NCBI GenBank assembly: GCA_030068145.1
Contig: JAPJBO010000076.1
Location: forward strand, 62,001 to 126,000
Length of the DNA: 64,000 nucleotides
From: Diplonema papillatum
Taxonomy: Eukaryota > Euglenozoa > Diplonemea > Diplonemida > Diplonemidae
Direction: 5' to 3'
Shown here piece after piece: positions 22,273 through 33,823 of the stretch. The notes beneath the pieces were generated by a model. The model worked only from the letters and a program-made list of their open reading frames with translations. It did no database searches and had not been told where the DNA came from. Both the position numbers and the translations under genes were made by a program. Every line of letters begins with the position of its first letter. Within the stretch, counting starts at the first letter, position 1.

Positions 22273-23020
22273 AGCAGACTTGAGTAGTGAAACAGCATTT
22301 CCAGCTGAGACAGTCGACGGAACCCTGCTTGGTATTCGACAAGTCGACTAATGACTTCAGGTCATATTATTCGACGCGGCCCCTTATTCCGCTGGAGCTT
22401 CCGGTGCGGCAGGGCCGCGCCCCTCTTCGTCCCGCATCACTTTATCACCGCTTTTTGTCGTGCGAGCATCCTGTACTGCCTGGACGGCACAGCAATCTCA
22501 TTGGTCTTGCACCCATAGCTGCCAAATACCTCACGCCAAAGAGGGGAGCATCGTCCAGATGTGTAGCGTCACCTTCGTTCCACCGACACCCTCTGGCTGT
22601 GTGCTTCCAGGTAACGTCAATCGGGGGTTCGAAACATGATGATTAACATCTAAAGCCCGCACCCACGCGGCGTTGACTGTGGCTGGTCTTTGAAAAGGCT
22701 TGACCAACCCTCAGTTGAGCTTCTGCTTGCACGTCGGCGTAGTCTTCAGCCGCCTGGCAAACCGGACTCGCGTCGCTCCACAGGAGGTGCCGAGCTTCCT
22801 TTCGACCAACTGTGGGGTTTGAGTTCTCGAACGCACCGAAAGAGCATGTCAAGTTAGACCCGGGGAAAATCTGAGTTAGTAGTAGGGGGGAGTATCATAG
22901 TCACCTGCGCGATTAAAACTCCGGCCTCAGCAAGCCGGAGTTAAAAACTTCTTTCATTTGTCGGGGATCAACGCTAACAGTTTGGGTTAGAAGAATGTAA
23001 AGAAGCATCGCCGGCAGCGC
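22273..23020. other. Intergenic, one strong stem-loop, no gene
   Basis: The only structure seen is a hairpin at 22917-22942 with the 9-bp perfect stem AACTCCGGC / GCCGGAGTT around an 8-base loop. Nothing else is supported. Confidence 0.45.
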
Positions 23021-23022
23021 GG

Positions 23023-23367
23023 TTATCTCTTCGCACGTGATGTGTCGTGCTTTCGCCTCTTTAGCTCGTCGTGATCGTCGCGCTCAGGCGCGCGTTTGGT
23101 GCTTCGCTTCTTCTTCGGTTCTTCCGATTGCTCGTCCAGGTTCATCGGTTGCGCGTCGATAGTTGCTTCCTTACGGCGGCGCTTGGGCGATGACCGTGTC
23201 GTCTTCTGTGGCGTCGCCGAGATTGATCGTCGCTTCTTCGCTCGAGATTGGGGGTCGCTCCTCGTCCTCAGCTGCTTTCGGAAGCACCGGTACCACGTTG
23301 GCGCGCTTCGTTTGCTTCGGCGGAGGCGCCAACAGAGGCGGATGCTATATCGTTGGCGTCCCCACAC
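23023..23367 (-). CDS. Possible exon of a basic, Lys/Arg-rich protein
   Basis: The frame ends in a strongly basic stretch with nuclear-localisation-like clusters (SRAKKRRSIS, PKRRRKE, EPKKKRSTKRAPERDD, KRRKHD) before a stop. The bias is unlike neighbouring repeat DNA and is typical of nucleolar or chromatin-protein tails. No start, domain or partner exon could be fixed, so it may be chance or a gene fragment. Confidence 0.25.
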   Translation of the reverse strand: MWGRQRYSIRLCWRLRRSKRSAPTWYRCFRKQLRTRSDPQSRAKKRRSISATPQKTTRSSPKRRRKEATIDAQPMNLDEQSEEPKKKRSTKRAPERDDHDELKRRKHDTSRAKR

Positions 23368-23599
23368 ACGCCCCGGCGGCAGGCCGATTCATTGCTCCTC
23401 TTCCTCGTGCGGTCTGCCGTCCTGTCCCACGCCGGCTTTCGGGGTTTGGAATGGAAAGAAGTCTTCAAGTTCTGTGTTGAGAGGCTAAGCAGGGCACCCG
23501 AGCCCCAACAAAATGCAGGAGAAGAGCATGTCTGCGGGAACCATACGTCGGGCGCGGGCGTTGATGCCGCTCGAAGGGCAAACACCAAATGTGTGTGAG

Positions 23600-23850
23600 A
23601 TTTCCTCATGGGCAAATGTATCCTGGGGTATTTGTTCTTCGCTTACACCGCCGTGTGTTGTTTTCTCACTCAGGACGTTTGACCAGTTGTGTTTGTGTGT
23701 CTTGTCGTGAAGGGGTAGACCCGCATGACCTCACATCTGTTCAACACGTGTTTGGGTAGTTACAGCACTTGGGATCCCTTCGGTTCGTTGTCTGGCAGCT
23801 TTTCTCGAGCATTTCCTTCCAAGCTGGCGCTTATACAAAAGACCGTGCAT
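23600..23850 (+). repeat. Dispersed repeat R2, copy 1
   Basis: TAGACCCGCATGACCTCAC, CAGCACTTGGGATCCCTTC and GAGCATTTCCTTCCAAGCT recur at 54165-54400, and part also at 36150-36310. Related to R1 at its right end. Confidence 0.7.
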
Positions 23851-24041
23851 GATTACTCATAGATGTCACACAGGCAACTTCTGAATACAAGCACTGGAAA
23901 TAATACACACGGGGGGGGGGAATCTTAGCTTAATGTTTAGGCAGAGCACTGCCTCTCATGCATGGTTGATGCTAGCATCAAGTCTTCTTCGAGGAAGATG
24001 TCGTCTAGGAAAGGGATGCAAATGGGGGGGGTGTTTGCCCG

Positions 24042-26107
24042 TACACGGTGCAGTAGTAAAGGCTTTCACTAGTAAATTTACTAGTGGTTTTACAAGTGAA
24101 AATGGTTTACAAGTGCCACTAGTAAATTTTACAAGTGCACTTGTAAAATTTACAAGTGCACTAGTAAAATTTACAAGTGATTTCAGGTGTTTTGGCAGGT
24201 GTTTTGGGGTGAAACAAGAAGAAACTGTGGCAAGTGAAGCACACATTCAGAAGAACCGGCTTCTTTTTCACCTAACTCGACAAAATGGGGCTGGGAGAGC
24301 AGAGCAAAGTGTCAACCCAGTGCTTGAGAGCCCCGCGCTTAGGCAGACCGCGTCAATCCAGGTTTTCCCCTCTCAAGGCAAACGTGAACACTCGAACACG
24401 ACCTCCCTGTGGCTCGATGCGGTGGGAACACGGGACAATAACATCGGAAGAGACGGAGCGCGAGGGAGGAGGCGTCCTTGTCCTCTCAGAGCAGAGTCGT
24501 GCACAGGTACGTCCTGGTACCAGAAATAGATGGGCGCCATTGCACGGCAAAAGATGCTCTGGTATCTTGCGTTTGGCCCAGGAGGTTACGAATATCTCTG
24601 CCTGCGTGCGTCTTATGCCGGACAGGCTTGGCATCCATTTTTTGGACTGAGTCGTGGGCAACAGTGCGGTCAACTCTGAAGGCAAATACCGTAAACGGAA
24701 ATAAGTTGGACCGGACAAAAAGGTCCAACTCACCTATTTTGGGCTCTGGTGGTCCAACTTTTGTCCGGCCAACTTTTTTCGGGGGGTTCTGTGTACTTCG
24801 TGCAGTTTTGCGGCTGGCCAGCACTCGCTCCCCTCCGTAATCGCGCATGGGTCCGCCGCCAGGAGTTCCCGAACACTGCGCGGCGCTGCGTAACCCGCTG
24901 AGTTCCCTCCAGCAACTTGCAACGAAGCACCCTGGCCATGGTCCAGCCATTGGTCGCCGTGGCCCTGTGGTGGAATCACAAGATCTTCCTTGCGTGGAAG
25001 GATGTTTGATCGCGACCGGTTGCGGTTGGTCAGTGCCGAGGGTGGACCAAGATGCGTCCACCGTCTGTCCCATTGCTTTGGTAGAGTGCAAACGCAAAAA
25101 TGCAGAGTGCAAACGAGGTGGCTCGAGGTTGGCGACCGTGAAGGAAAAAGTATGAGCCGCCAATAAACGACGATCTTGGTACGCTCAAGAAGAAACCCAC
25201 GCATCTCTCGCGCCTGACTGCCCATTTGTCAAGCATGCTTATGGTATGGAAGATCCACGGGGGGTTTCGAGGACTGGAGGATTCTTGTCACACGAGGGTG
25301 CTAGGGGAAGTTGTTTGGGCTGTTGCCGTGAGATTAGTACTTCTTGGGGTTTGGGGGTTGCTTGGTCGGGTCGGGGTGTTGGGAATGAACGCGGTGCCTA
25401 CTGCTTCATTTTATTGTCGTTGATTCTTGGGGTGTTGCTGCCGCTGCCGTGCTTGCGTTCACACCTTCTTCCTATGCTTGTAGGTCCCATGTTGCCCATT
25501 CAGTGCACTTGTCTCCCGGGCAGCTGGCACGCGTAGAGCCACCCTCCGGATTACCGCGTGGTTCCATTCGCATAGGCGTCCAGGGCCTGCATTCGGGTGG
25601 GTGCCCGAACACCGGCCTTTGGTCCGCCTCCGGCTGAAACCATCTAAGGTGCGCTGTGTCGCCCGCTGTCAGAATGTGTTGAGAGGTCGCCTTTTCGTTG
25701 CACCGTAAACCACATATCTCCGTTGTGCCGTTTTGTAGAATCGATTGCCTCACTAGCGCACTGCTCCGCTGGACCTCCGGAGTTGGTGCAGCGTCTTGCC
25801 GTTGATGCAGCTCTGTGGCGCGTTTAGTCGCTCTCGGATCTGCGGTTCCTCTGATGCTCGAGGGTCCCCCGTGCAAACCTGCCGATCTCTTCCATCTGCA
25901 ATAGGCCGGCGGCATCTTGGGCGCATACATATTGGAGGCCTGCATCATGGTAGACCGATCCACATCAAGTATCAAAAATTTACTAGTGCACTTGTAAATT
26001 TTACTAGTAAAAGTGTAAATTTTACTAGTAAAATTTTTTAGCCTTATTTTTACTAGTAAATTTACTAGTAAAAGGGTCATTTTACAAGTTTACTACTGCA
26101 CCGTGTA
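24042..26107. mobile_element. TIR element of about 2.07 kb with ACTAGT-rich subterminal repeats
   Basis: Perfect 19-bp terminal inverted repeat TACACGGTGCAGTAGTAAA at 24042-24060, mirrored at 26089-26107. Both subterminal zones (24060-24190 and 25965-26085) are packed with short units such as AAATTTACTAGT and TTTTACAAGTG in both orientations, as expected for transposase-binding sites. The interior has frames with no recognised transposase, so it is probably non-autonomous. A hairpin GTTGGACC/GGTCCAAC lies near 24706-24730. Confidence 0.7.
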
Positions 26108-28025
26108 TGTTGCCTGTATGAGCCCATATTTTGCCGTATTTTTTGTTCTTTTTTGAAGAAGCGCCAAAGAGTCGAGAAAAGGTCATCTCGAAGGCTGGAG
26201 AGAGGTTTGAGGGTAGAATACACAGAAGCTGTGGTGATTGCCAGCATCAACCCCGTTCGCTGTGCTTCCTTCCCTGATCTCTACAGGCTGTATTGGCGCG
26301 AGCACTAAGCTCCAAGTCTATCACGCTTGGTGAGAAATCGGTAGCCACTTGACTCGTTACTCTGCAGGACCGCAGAACTCGTGCTGTACCTGTTCATTGC
26401 GTCGAGCTTTGCGCGTGCTCCCTATTTAATGAACACTGTACAGCACTTGGTGAGGCAAGAAAGGCGGGTTCGAGCAGCGACGAAAGCCAGTCTTGAATCA
26501 GTGGCAGCCAGGGAGAGACTACACGAGGCGGCAACAAACCCCCAAGCCGAGAAGGTCGACGCTAACACACGCACGGGGAGACGAATGGTCTGCGGAATGT
26601 TTTCGCAGAGTCTTGGCCTTCTTCGATCTTCGATCTAACAGGTTTATCGTGGGCACCGAAGCGGCTTGGCTTGGGGAAGGCAATCCCCAGTTCCTCGCAC
26701 GGCAGAACCGTTTGACATGTGTCAGCGATGGGATAATTTGAATACGTGAGCCACATGGATTTGCAAACACTTTGCGACAGGTTGCCAGCAAAGGAACTCA
26801 ACGGTGCTCACTAGCAAACTGGAATGGGAGATCAGTCCACCGGCAGCACACGTGCTGCCGCAGACGGGGGCAGGAGACTTCACTACTTCTGCTACAAAAC
26901 AGAACTTCGATGGATTGGATGCAAGTAGGGGAATTGATGGCTGGGCCTGTTTCCGTCCGACATCAACCTTATGTCCAAAAAGCATATCTGGAGCGCGTAT
27001 GAGGACCCTCACATTACAAGTTGCGAACACACGGGCCCTTGCAGCGAGGTCTGGAGGGTGTACTCTGCTTTCCGCACCTCTGTGTGCGGAGACGCTCCCA
27101 GGCTTTAGCCACCAATTCCCTCAAATATAGGGGAAAGAGACGCGTCTCGTTGGTTTGTTTGCATAGATATTATCTTGAAGCCTAAAACACGTTGCACATT
27201 CACTTTCACACGTAGCAGGCTGGCTCTTCGGCAAAGAGCTCAACGTTATATAGGATCGATGGCTTCAAATTCAACGTGCGGCCGACGACGGCGCACACAC
27301 ACTCGCGTTCTCACAAGTCCACAGCCGCCCAGTGAGATTGTATTAACCCAAACCCGACCCCCATTGGTTTGAAGAAGGAACGCGCGAAAAGCTCTAACTT
27401 TGGATTAGTCTCAAGAGCGAAACCAGAGACGGAACGAGGTGCGCACAATACGGCGGTGAAGAAATGACTGGTCCCTAAGGTTTCATACCCTACCTACAAA
27501 GTACTCTCTTTTACCCACTTGTAAATGACAGAGGACTAGTCCCTCAAGGCTTCATACCTACATAGTACTCTTTTTTACCCACTTCTGTTTTTCTTAGCAT
27601 TGAGTTCTTTTAAGTACATGAACCACATGGATTAGCATGCACTTCTTAGCATATCATGCGAAGAAGACTTGGTGAGTGGCATACACTACTGCCTCAACAT
27701 TTAACTAAGATCACCCACGCAACTAGGAACTTCCCAGGCCAAGCTCGATCCGATTCGATCAGAACCCAAAAACTGCTGACAGGTCCAAAAAAGTCGCTGT
27801 GCAGTGAAGTGGCCAGTCCTTCAATTCTAAGACATATCATCTGCCCTTCGGTCCACAACCCTTGATAGACTGCTCGCGGTGTTCTTCATCTCGAGGTTTG
27901 CTCGTGAACGCAGACCATTCCAACGTTAGCTCATGAGGGGTCCTTCGGACATGACACAATTTCCTGGTTTTCAATGTTTTTTCGCATCCTCTTCCAGGAA
28001 GGGTGCGAGGCTTCCTTCGTCAAAT
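26108..28025. other. No gene; small direct repeat at 27465-27595
   Basis: About 68-bp direct duplication (CTAGTCCCT..AAGG.TTCATACC...AGTACTCT.TTTTACCCACTT) at 27465 and 27535. A fragment of R3 in inverse orientation lies near 26290-26385. Nothing else is supported. Confidence 0.45.
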
Positions 28026-28250
28026 AAAAATACTCGAGGGACTGCCTTGTGCTCATTTCGAAGGAGGCTAGAGGGGGAGAAAACAATACAACTACAAAGT
28101 GGGTCTTTTTTGTTGAGCGCTTACGCCAGCCACTAAACCCAGGGTTACCTGTGTTTCGTGTGGGCTACAGCACATTTACCTCCTTTGATCTATCGCAACT
28201 GGCAGTCTCCTCAAGCATTTCCTACAAAGCAGGTGCTTATACAAAAAAGG
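28026..28250 (+). repeat. Dispersed repeat R1, full copy
   Basis: Runs from AAAAATACTCGAGGGACTGC to GCAGGTGCTTATACAAAA, the same unit as in the array at 57675-58560. Faces the inverse copy at 28453-28737, with about 200 bp between. Confidence 0.85.
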
Positions 28251-28452
28251 AGGTCGGGTTTGGGATGTGGCTCGTGCCACGGGGGAAGTGGTATTCGTTT
28301 GTTGTTGATAACGCACAATTCTCTTATTATTTGGTGTACACTTTCATGGGTAATGGCTAGCCATGTTTTGTGTTACCCACGATCCTCACCCGCACGGGTA
28401 TACAGAATGGTGTTTTCCGTTTTGTTTTGTACACCATATTTGGTAACTTACT

Positions 28453-28737
28453 ATAAACACCTGCTTTGTAGGAAATACTTGAGGTGGCTGCCAGTTGCGA
28501 AATCTCAAAGGAGGTAAATGTGCTGTGTGTGGTACTCATCGGCATCCGACGACTCCCCACTATCGCAACAGTATTCCAATCTCAAAAGGAGGTAAATGTG
28601 CTGAAGCCCACACAGGTAAATCTGAGTTTAGTTGCGGGCGTAAGCGTTCAACGAAAAAAACCCACTTTGTAGTTGTATTGTTTCTCCCCCTCTAGCCTCC
28701 TTCGAAAAAAAAGCACAAGGCAGCCCATCGAGTACTC
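28453..28737 (-). repeat. Dispersed repeat R1, inverse copy with insertion
   Basis: Reverse complement of R1, with the extra block TGACTCCCC..TATCGCAACA that is also in the 7491-7750 copy. Together with 28026-28250 it forms a large inverted pair. Confidence 0.75.
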
Positions 28738-30670
28738 TCTTGAAAGTATGCTAATGCTGCAGGGAATAGTTGACAAGACCTCTTGAGTTCGTGCTAACCA
28801 CGAATTGGGGAGTTGGGAGAACCTATAAAGCCAAAAGCAGGACCGACCCCCCCGTTCGTGAGAAAACATTTGTTTGTCCCGTACGCGTTCAGGTTAAACC
28901 GCTCAACGTTCCTTTTTAAGAGTTAAAGTTCGCTTGGAATCCGGGGTTTTAGGGTCTCCGTGTGACCGTTCCTTAATGGGTTCTCTTAGAGCAAGAAAGG
29001 GCTATATGGTTACGGGTTGTATATTTAGTGCACGCTTTCGTTATGGGTATGTCCGGGACTGTTTGTGACCGACACCAAGTAAGTTTTTAGCTGGTGGTTA
29101 CTGGTTATCGCAAAAAACACCTTCTTTTTTCCATCTATCTTTGTCAAGAGCTGCAAATCAACTATTCTCGGGTTCCCCATCACAATGTCTCTTCGACATA
29201 CCCATGATTGTAGTCACTCATCGCAGGGCATGTCCTCTTAGAGAGTTATCCAGCCAGCGCGTCTTGTGGCAAACAACGCTATCAGGCAGTAACGCCGGGC
29301 CTGCCCGTGAAGCCACGCCAAAGCGGCCAAAACCGCGATCTAGCGGGAAGGCGGCTCACGCAGAAAAGTGCGAGTGCCCTTACTTACGTTGTTTCTTGAA
29401 GGAGGGGAAACCTTAGTTTCGCGTTTGAAATACGCATCAAATCTTCCCGAAAGAAGAAAGTCACGGTCCAAGGTTTCCGAAGGAAAATAAGGGGAGAACG
29501 TTTCCGGAGTTGGGGCTTGCACTGATATACGAAGTAACGGACGATCAGCGTCAACTGTCCAAAGGTGATAAAAATGATGAGGCGAAAGTTTAGCTGCTTA
29601 ACGGTAGTGCATGCGAATCCAAGTGGTTCATGTACTTAAAAGAACTCAGCGCTAAACGGCTTATCACGTGGGCGGCCCTGAGATTACCCCCGACACCACT
29701 ATATCTTTAGCCATACTTCAACTTTCTTGTTCCTCGCGTGTACAGAGTATAAACTTTTCTGGGGGGGTATCCTGTATCAGCACTTTTTCGTTAGCTTCGT
29801 TTTCTCTTTCTTGTGCAACCGTTGTTCCGGAAATGTTCCCGTCGGTACAGATGTACTGATAAGAAAATAAGGGGAGAAAATCTTAGTTTAGTAGGGAGGG
29901 GTGTGAGACTGCGTACCGGCAAGCAAGCAATGAACGCGTGAGGACCTCGGTCGGTGCACCTACGGCAATCATATCCAGCATGCACTTTCAACCGTTGTCA
30001 AAAGTGAAGATGGTTGCCAGGTACGTGTCTCACCGATCGGGATTGGTTGGTTGAAAAGATATAAGGTGTGCGGCGTTTACTTTCATTCGTTCGCAGCCTT
30101 GCTCGACAGTTGGACTCGCTCCAGCAACACATTCGGCTTGGAGGGGTCTGCGAGTTTCCATCTCCTGCACACGCTTCTTTTGCAAGGTTGACAAGTGCAG
30201 GGAAGTCAATACTCAACCACTTTCTAGAGTGTGACAGAGAAAAAGATTAACTAAAACTGGTCTGGCGCAGGGGTGTTTCTAAATCGGGACCCCGAACCCG
30301 CTTTTTTGAGAAACAACTTTTTTACCCCCGGTTTCGTACCTGCTTGGCAAAGGTTTGGCCTCCATGCGAGATGAACCACCACCAGAATCACCCCCCTGCA
30401 TAGCCATTGCCAGTCACATCCCCGGTTGGTTTCCTTACAGCTGATCCCAATACAGCAGCATCTTCAGCAGCTGTACGCAGTCAAGGGTGCTTGTGTCATG
30501 CATTGGTGCACGGCTGCGGCACTACACAAACCGCACTAAGCGACGCAGCAGCGACAGAGCATTTTTGGAACTGCCGTGCCAGTTGAATGGGCAAAGTGCG
30601 TGTCGTGCTTGACACTTCAGCATCCGATACCCGCCCTTGTGGAGGAGCACAAACATCACGGAGAGTTGTA
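28738..30670. other. No gene seen
   Basis: Low-information unique sequence. Short frames are present on both strands, but none shows a domain, consistent composition or splice context. No repeat of this window was matched here. Confidence 0.4.
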
Positions 30671-30802
30671 TCGTCAGCGCTCCAACTGTTCTTCATTGCA
30701 TGCGGTCGCTTTGCTGCAGACGGCGGAAAGCGCAAGGGCGAGACAACAAGGGAATGTGGAGTGGCCGAAGCACGGTCCTGGTCGGACTTGACCAACACGT
30801 AC

Positions 30803-31120
30803 TTCGTAGATATCGATCGTTGACAAAGCCGTTTCTAGGGCCACCAACTCGCCGGTTGCAAGGTCGCAAAAGACCATGAAAGCGAGGCACTCACCTCCAC
30901 TTTGTGGGCCTCCCATCCCCTTTCCGAAACCAGCGTCTACCTCCGATGTGTCCAGAAGGACTGCGCGGACTAGTTTGCACCACGGTAGCAGTGGCTCAGT
31001 GCAGAGAGAATGTGCAGCATACACACGGCCCGTCTCGCTTTCCTCCTCACTTGAGGCTTTGTATTCCAAGATTTGCACTGAACGAAACCGGGGTAAAAAG
31101 CGGGAACCACATCGCCCCAA
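30803..31120 (-). pseudogene. Possible fragment related to ornithine cyclodeaminase / mu-crystallin
   Basis: A minus-strand frame reads PLLPWCKLVRAVLLDTSE, and later CLAFMVFCDLATGELVALET. The block F-x-D-x-x-T-G-E-x-x-A-L resembles the conserved LLFDxxTGExxALLDG part of ornithine cyclodeaminase-family proteins. The expected following RTAA motif is missing; a GTACGT donor-like site follows instead. Either an exon or a relic, and chance resemblance is quite possible. Confidence 0.2.
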
Positions 31121-31131
31121 ACCCTAACATA

Positions 31132-31360
31132 CCGTAATTGGAATAATGTTGAACTGGACTAGAGCTGGAACGGGTGACAGACCGGGTAAAACCTGGGACA
31201 CCCGCAGGTAGTCACCTGCGTAACTGCGCCGCTGCTCCTGCAGCCTCGTATGACAGCGGCATCTAACTCGAGCTGAGTATTGAGCACCCGAAGGCGCGGG
31301 CAGCACCAGGGTCGCGATTCTGCAGACTTCGCAAAGTCGCAAACCCCGAAAAATCTAGTC
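31132..31360 (-). repeat. Dispersed repeat R9, inverse copy
   Basis: Reverse complement matches 2985-3235 block by block (GTTTGCGACTTTGC, GGTGCTCAATACTCAGCTCG, GGTTTTACCCGGTCTGTC). Sequence from 31361 to 32419 holds no supported feature. Confidence 0.75.
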
Positions 31361-32419
31361 AACTATTCCCTGCAGTATTGGCATACTTTCAATAAAATTA
31401 ATCCAATTACGGTATCCCGGGACCCCGTGCATCCCTGGACCAGATTCTCGCAGTGTACGGTTTTTGCTGTAACTTTTGAGTGTACGTAGCTACTTCTACA
31501 GGAGACTTCAGCGTCCATTGGCGTTTTCGGGCAGACTTTCTTCGGCTGTGCTCCCAGAAAAACACTCGAAGGGCTGCATTATTCTTATTTCGACGACTAC
31601 AGGGGGAGAGTGTCGTATTCGCGGTGAGGGAACGTCTGAACACTTTATTTCGAGGTGGGACAACGTCTAACCTCTTGTTTGAGGAGGTTCTGCTCTTCGT
31701 GTTGTCTGACAAGAACTGCCATGAGAAAAGGGAGGCATAAAAACGCTTTTCTGCAATTGATATCACTAGTGCAAGGGAATGAAGGTGGGACAACCTTGTC
31801 CTGTACTAGGAGAGGTACGTAACCCTTTGTAATCGAAACATCTACTTTCGTCGCTCGCCGAAAAGTGTCCCAATTTGAAGCGCTACTTTGTGACACAGTA
31901 ACATCTATTCATTGTCAAGGCCCCAGAAGGTCCGAATATGACCCGGTGGTACTGCTGTGTAGAGCACTAGCACGGGGTGAGTGTGAGTACTGACAACACC
32001 ACTGTATAGAGCATCAACAGCACGATATTATCTCGTGCTGTGTGTCTTCCACTACGCGTACGTACCAGCAGAGGACGGGGGGGGCTATCCAAATATCCGT
32101 CTGCGTAGCTGACCATATCGTCTCAGAAAAGCTTGCAGAAGCCCCAAAGTTCTGTAGACCGTGGTCAAAAAAGTAGTTGTTGCGGAGGCGGCGTGATGAG
32201 CGTAGACCTTCTGGTGACCGTCGCCGTCGTTGGCACTTCCGAACCCACTCAGTAGCAAGCACCACCTCATCACCTGAAGCTCAATGCTTCGGAGGCGGAC
32301 CAGCGAGTAAGCGATGGGTAGCACCTTGAATTATGTGGTGCCGCTACCGTCGCCCGCGATTTGGCCTAAAGAGCATTCTTCCGAACACGGGAAGTGTTTG
32401 GAAGAATTGATGCTGGCTT

Positions 32420-32847
32420 TGGGGTAGGCTGACACCAATTTTCAGTGTGAATCTTCAGTGACCTAAACGTTTGGATGTCAGACACTCCGCCTTCGGCCCA
32501 TAAAGTGTCTCAATTGCAAGCGTTTCTTGCTGTATCAAGTACAGGGGGGCCAGGTAATACAACTGCTTGGACTGTGCACAGAGACTCTTCGACATGTGGA
32601 CCTCGAGGCGACTGGAAGAGTGCGGTACGAGCGACTGCGTGTGGTCGATGTCCGGCGACGGAACGTACATGTGCGACTTTGATCGCGTGGGGCGGTAGGA
32701 ATCTGTTCGGCTGGGGGAAAGCGTGTCGAACACCCAGCCGGTGTCACTCATTGAGCTGTGCAACCGGCTCAGCGACGTCAGGACAAGGGGGCCGGGTGTT
32801 CTTACCACCAACATTCTTCCGAACGCGGTAAGAATGATGCGGGCTTT
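32420..32847 (-). pseudogene. M3 3'-end cassette a (outermost)
   Basis: Duplicate of the last part of M3. The minus-strand frame keeps PLVLTSLSRLHSSMSDTGW, DSYRPTRSKSHMYVPSP and LEVHMSKSLCA, aligned with the M3 tail, but lacks the membrane domain. It continues past the M3 stop position. Unit boundary marked by TGACACCAATTTTCAGTGTG. Confidence 0.75.
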
Positions 32848-33257
32848 GGGGCAGGGTGACACCAATACTCAGTGTGCATCTTCATTGACCTAAACGTTCG
32901 GATGTGTGACACCCCGCCTTCAGCCCGACAAGCGTCTCAATTGCAAGCGTTTCGTGCGTGTATCAAGTACAGGGGGGCGAGGCACTACAACTGCTTGGAA
33001 CTGCGCTACACTGTACACGGAGACTCTTCGACATGTGGAGCTCGGAGCGACTGGATAGAGTGCGGTACGAGCAACTGCCTGTGGTCGATTTCCGGCGACG
33101 GAACGTACACGTGCGACTTTTTTCGCGTCGGTCCGTGAGGGTGGTGGGGGAAAGCGTGTCAGACGCCCAGCCGGTGTCACTCATGGAGCTGTGCAACCGG
33201 CATAGTGAGAAGCCGGGTGTTCTTACCAACATTCTTCCGAGCGGGGATGCTGGCTTT
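32848..33257 (-). pseudogene. M3 3'-end cassette b
   Basis: Second tandem copy. It keeps LCRLHSSMSDTGWASDTLSP and SYRTLSSRSELHMSKSLRVQ, with a different middle part from cassette a. The boundary repeats GGGGCAGGGTGACACCAAT. The reading frame is continuous with cassette c. Confidence 0.75.
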
Positions 33258-33616
33258 GGGGCAGGGTGACACCAATTCTCAGCGTGCTTCTTCATTAGCC
33301 TACACGTTTGGGTGTGGGACACCCCGCCTGGACTGCGTATAACGCACACTACGCACGGAGACTCTGCGACATGCGGAGCTCGGAGCGACGGATAGAGTGC
33401 GGTACGAGCGACTGCCTTGGTCGATTTCCGGCGACGGAATGTACACGTGCGACTTTTTTCGCGTCGGGCGGTAGGAGTCCGTGCGGGTGGTGGGGGAAAG
33501 GGTGTCAGACGCCCGGTGTCACTCATTGAGCTGTGCAACCGGCATAGTGACGTCAGGACAGGGAAGCCGGGTGTTCTTACCAACAGTGTTCCGAGCGGGG
33601 ACGCTGGCTTTGGGGC
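33258..33616 (-). pseudogene. M3 3'-end cassette c
   Basis: Third tandem copy, adjoining M3. It keeps VLTSLCRLHSSMSDTGRL, then runs in a shifted frame through the rest of the tail (PTARREKSRTCTFRRRKST). Same boundary block GGGGCAGGGTGACACCAAT at 33258 and 33617. Confidence 0.7.
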
Positions 33617-33763
33617 AGGGTGACACCAATTATCAGCGTGCTTCTTCGTTAGCCTACACGTTTGAATGTGAGACACCCCGCCGTCAGCCCATAAAGCGTC
33701 TAAACTACAAGCGTTTTCTGCTGTATGCAGTACACAGGGGGGGCAGGCAATACACAGAATGTA

Positions 33764-33781
33764 TTCTCTCTCTCTCTCTCG
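33764..33781. repeat. (CT)n microsatellite
   Basis: TCTCTCTCTCTCTC just 3' of the M3 stop codon. Confidence 0.85.
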
Positions 33782-33823
33782 CAAAGCAATGCAGGCAACT
33801 GCCTGGACTGCGTTTATTGCACA

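Noticed and set aside
24285-25163. Several 100-225 residue frames in the 24-26 kb element
   Set aside because: Overlapping frames on both strands with no transposase motifs; treated as non-coding interior.
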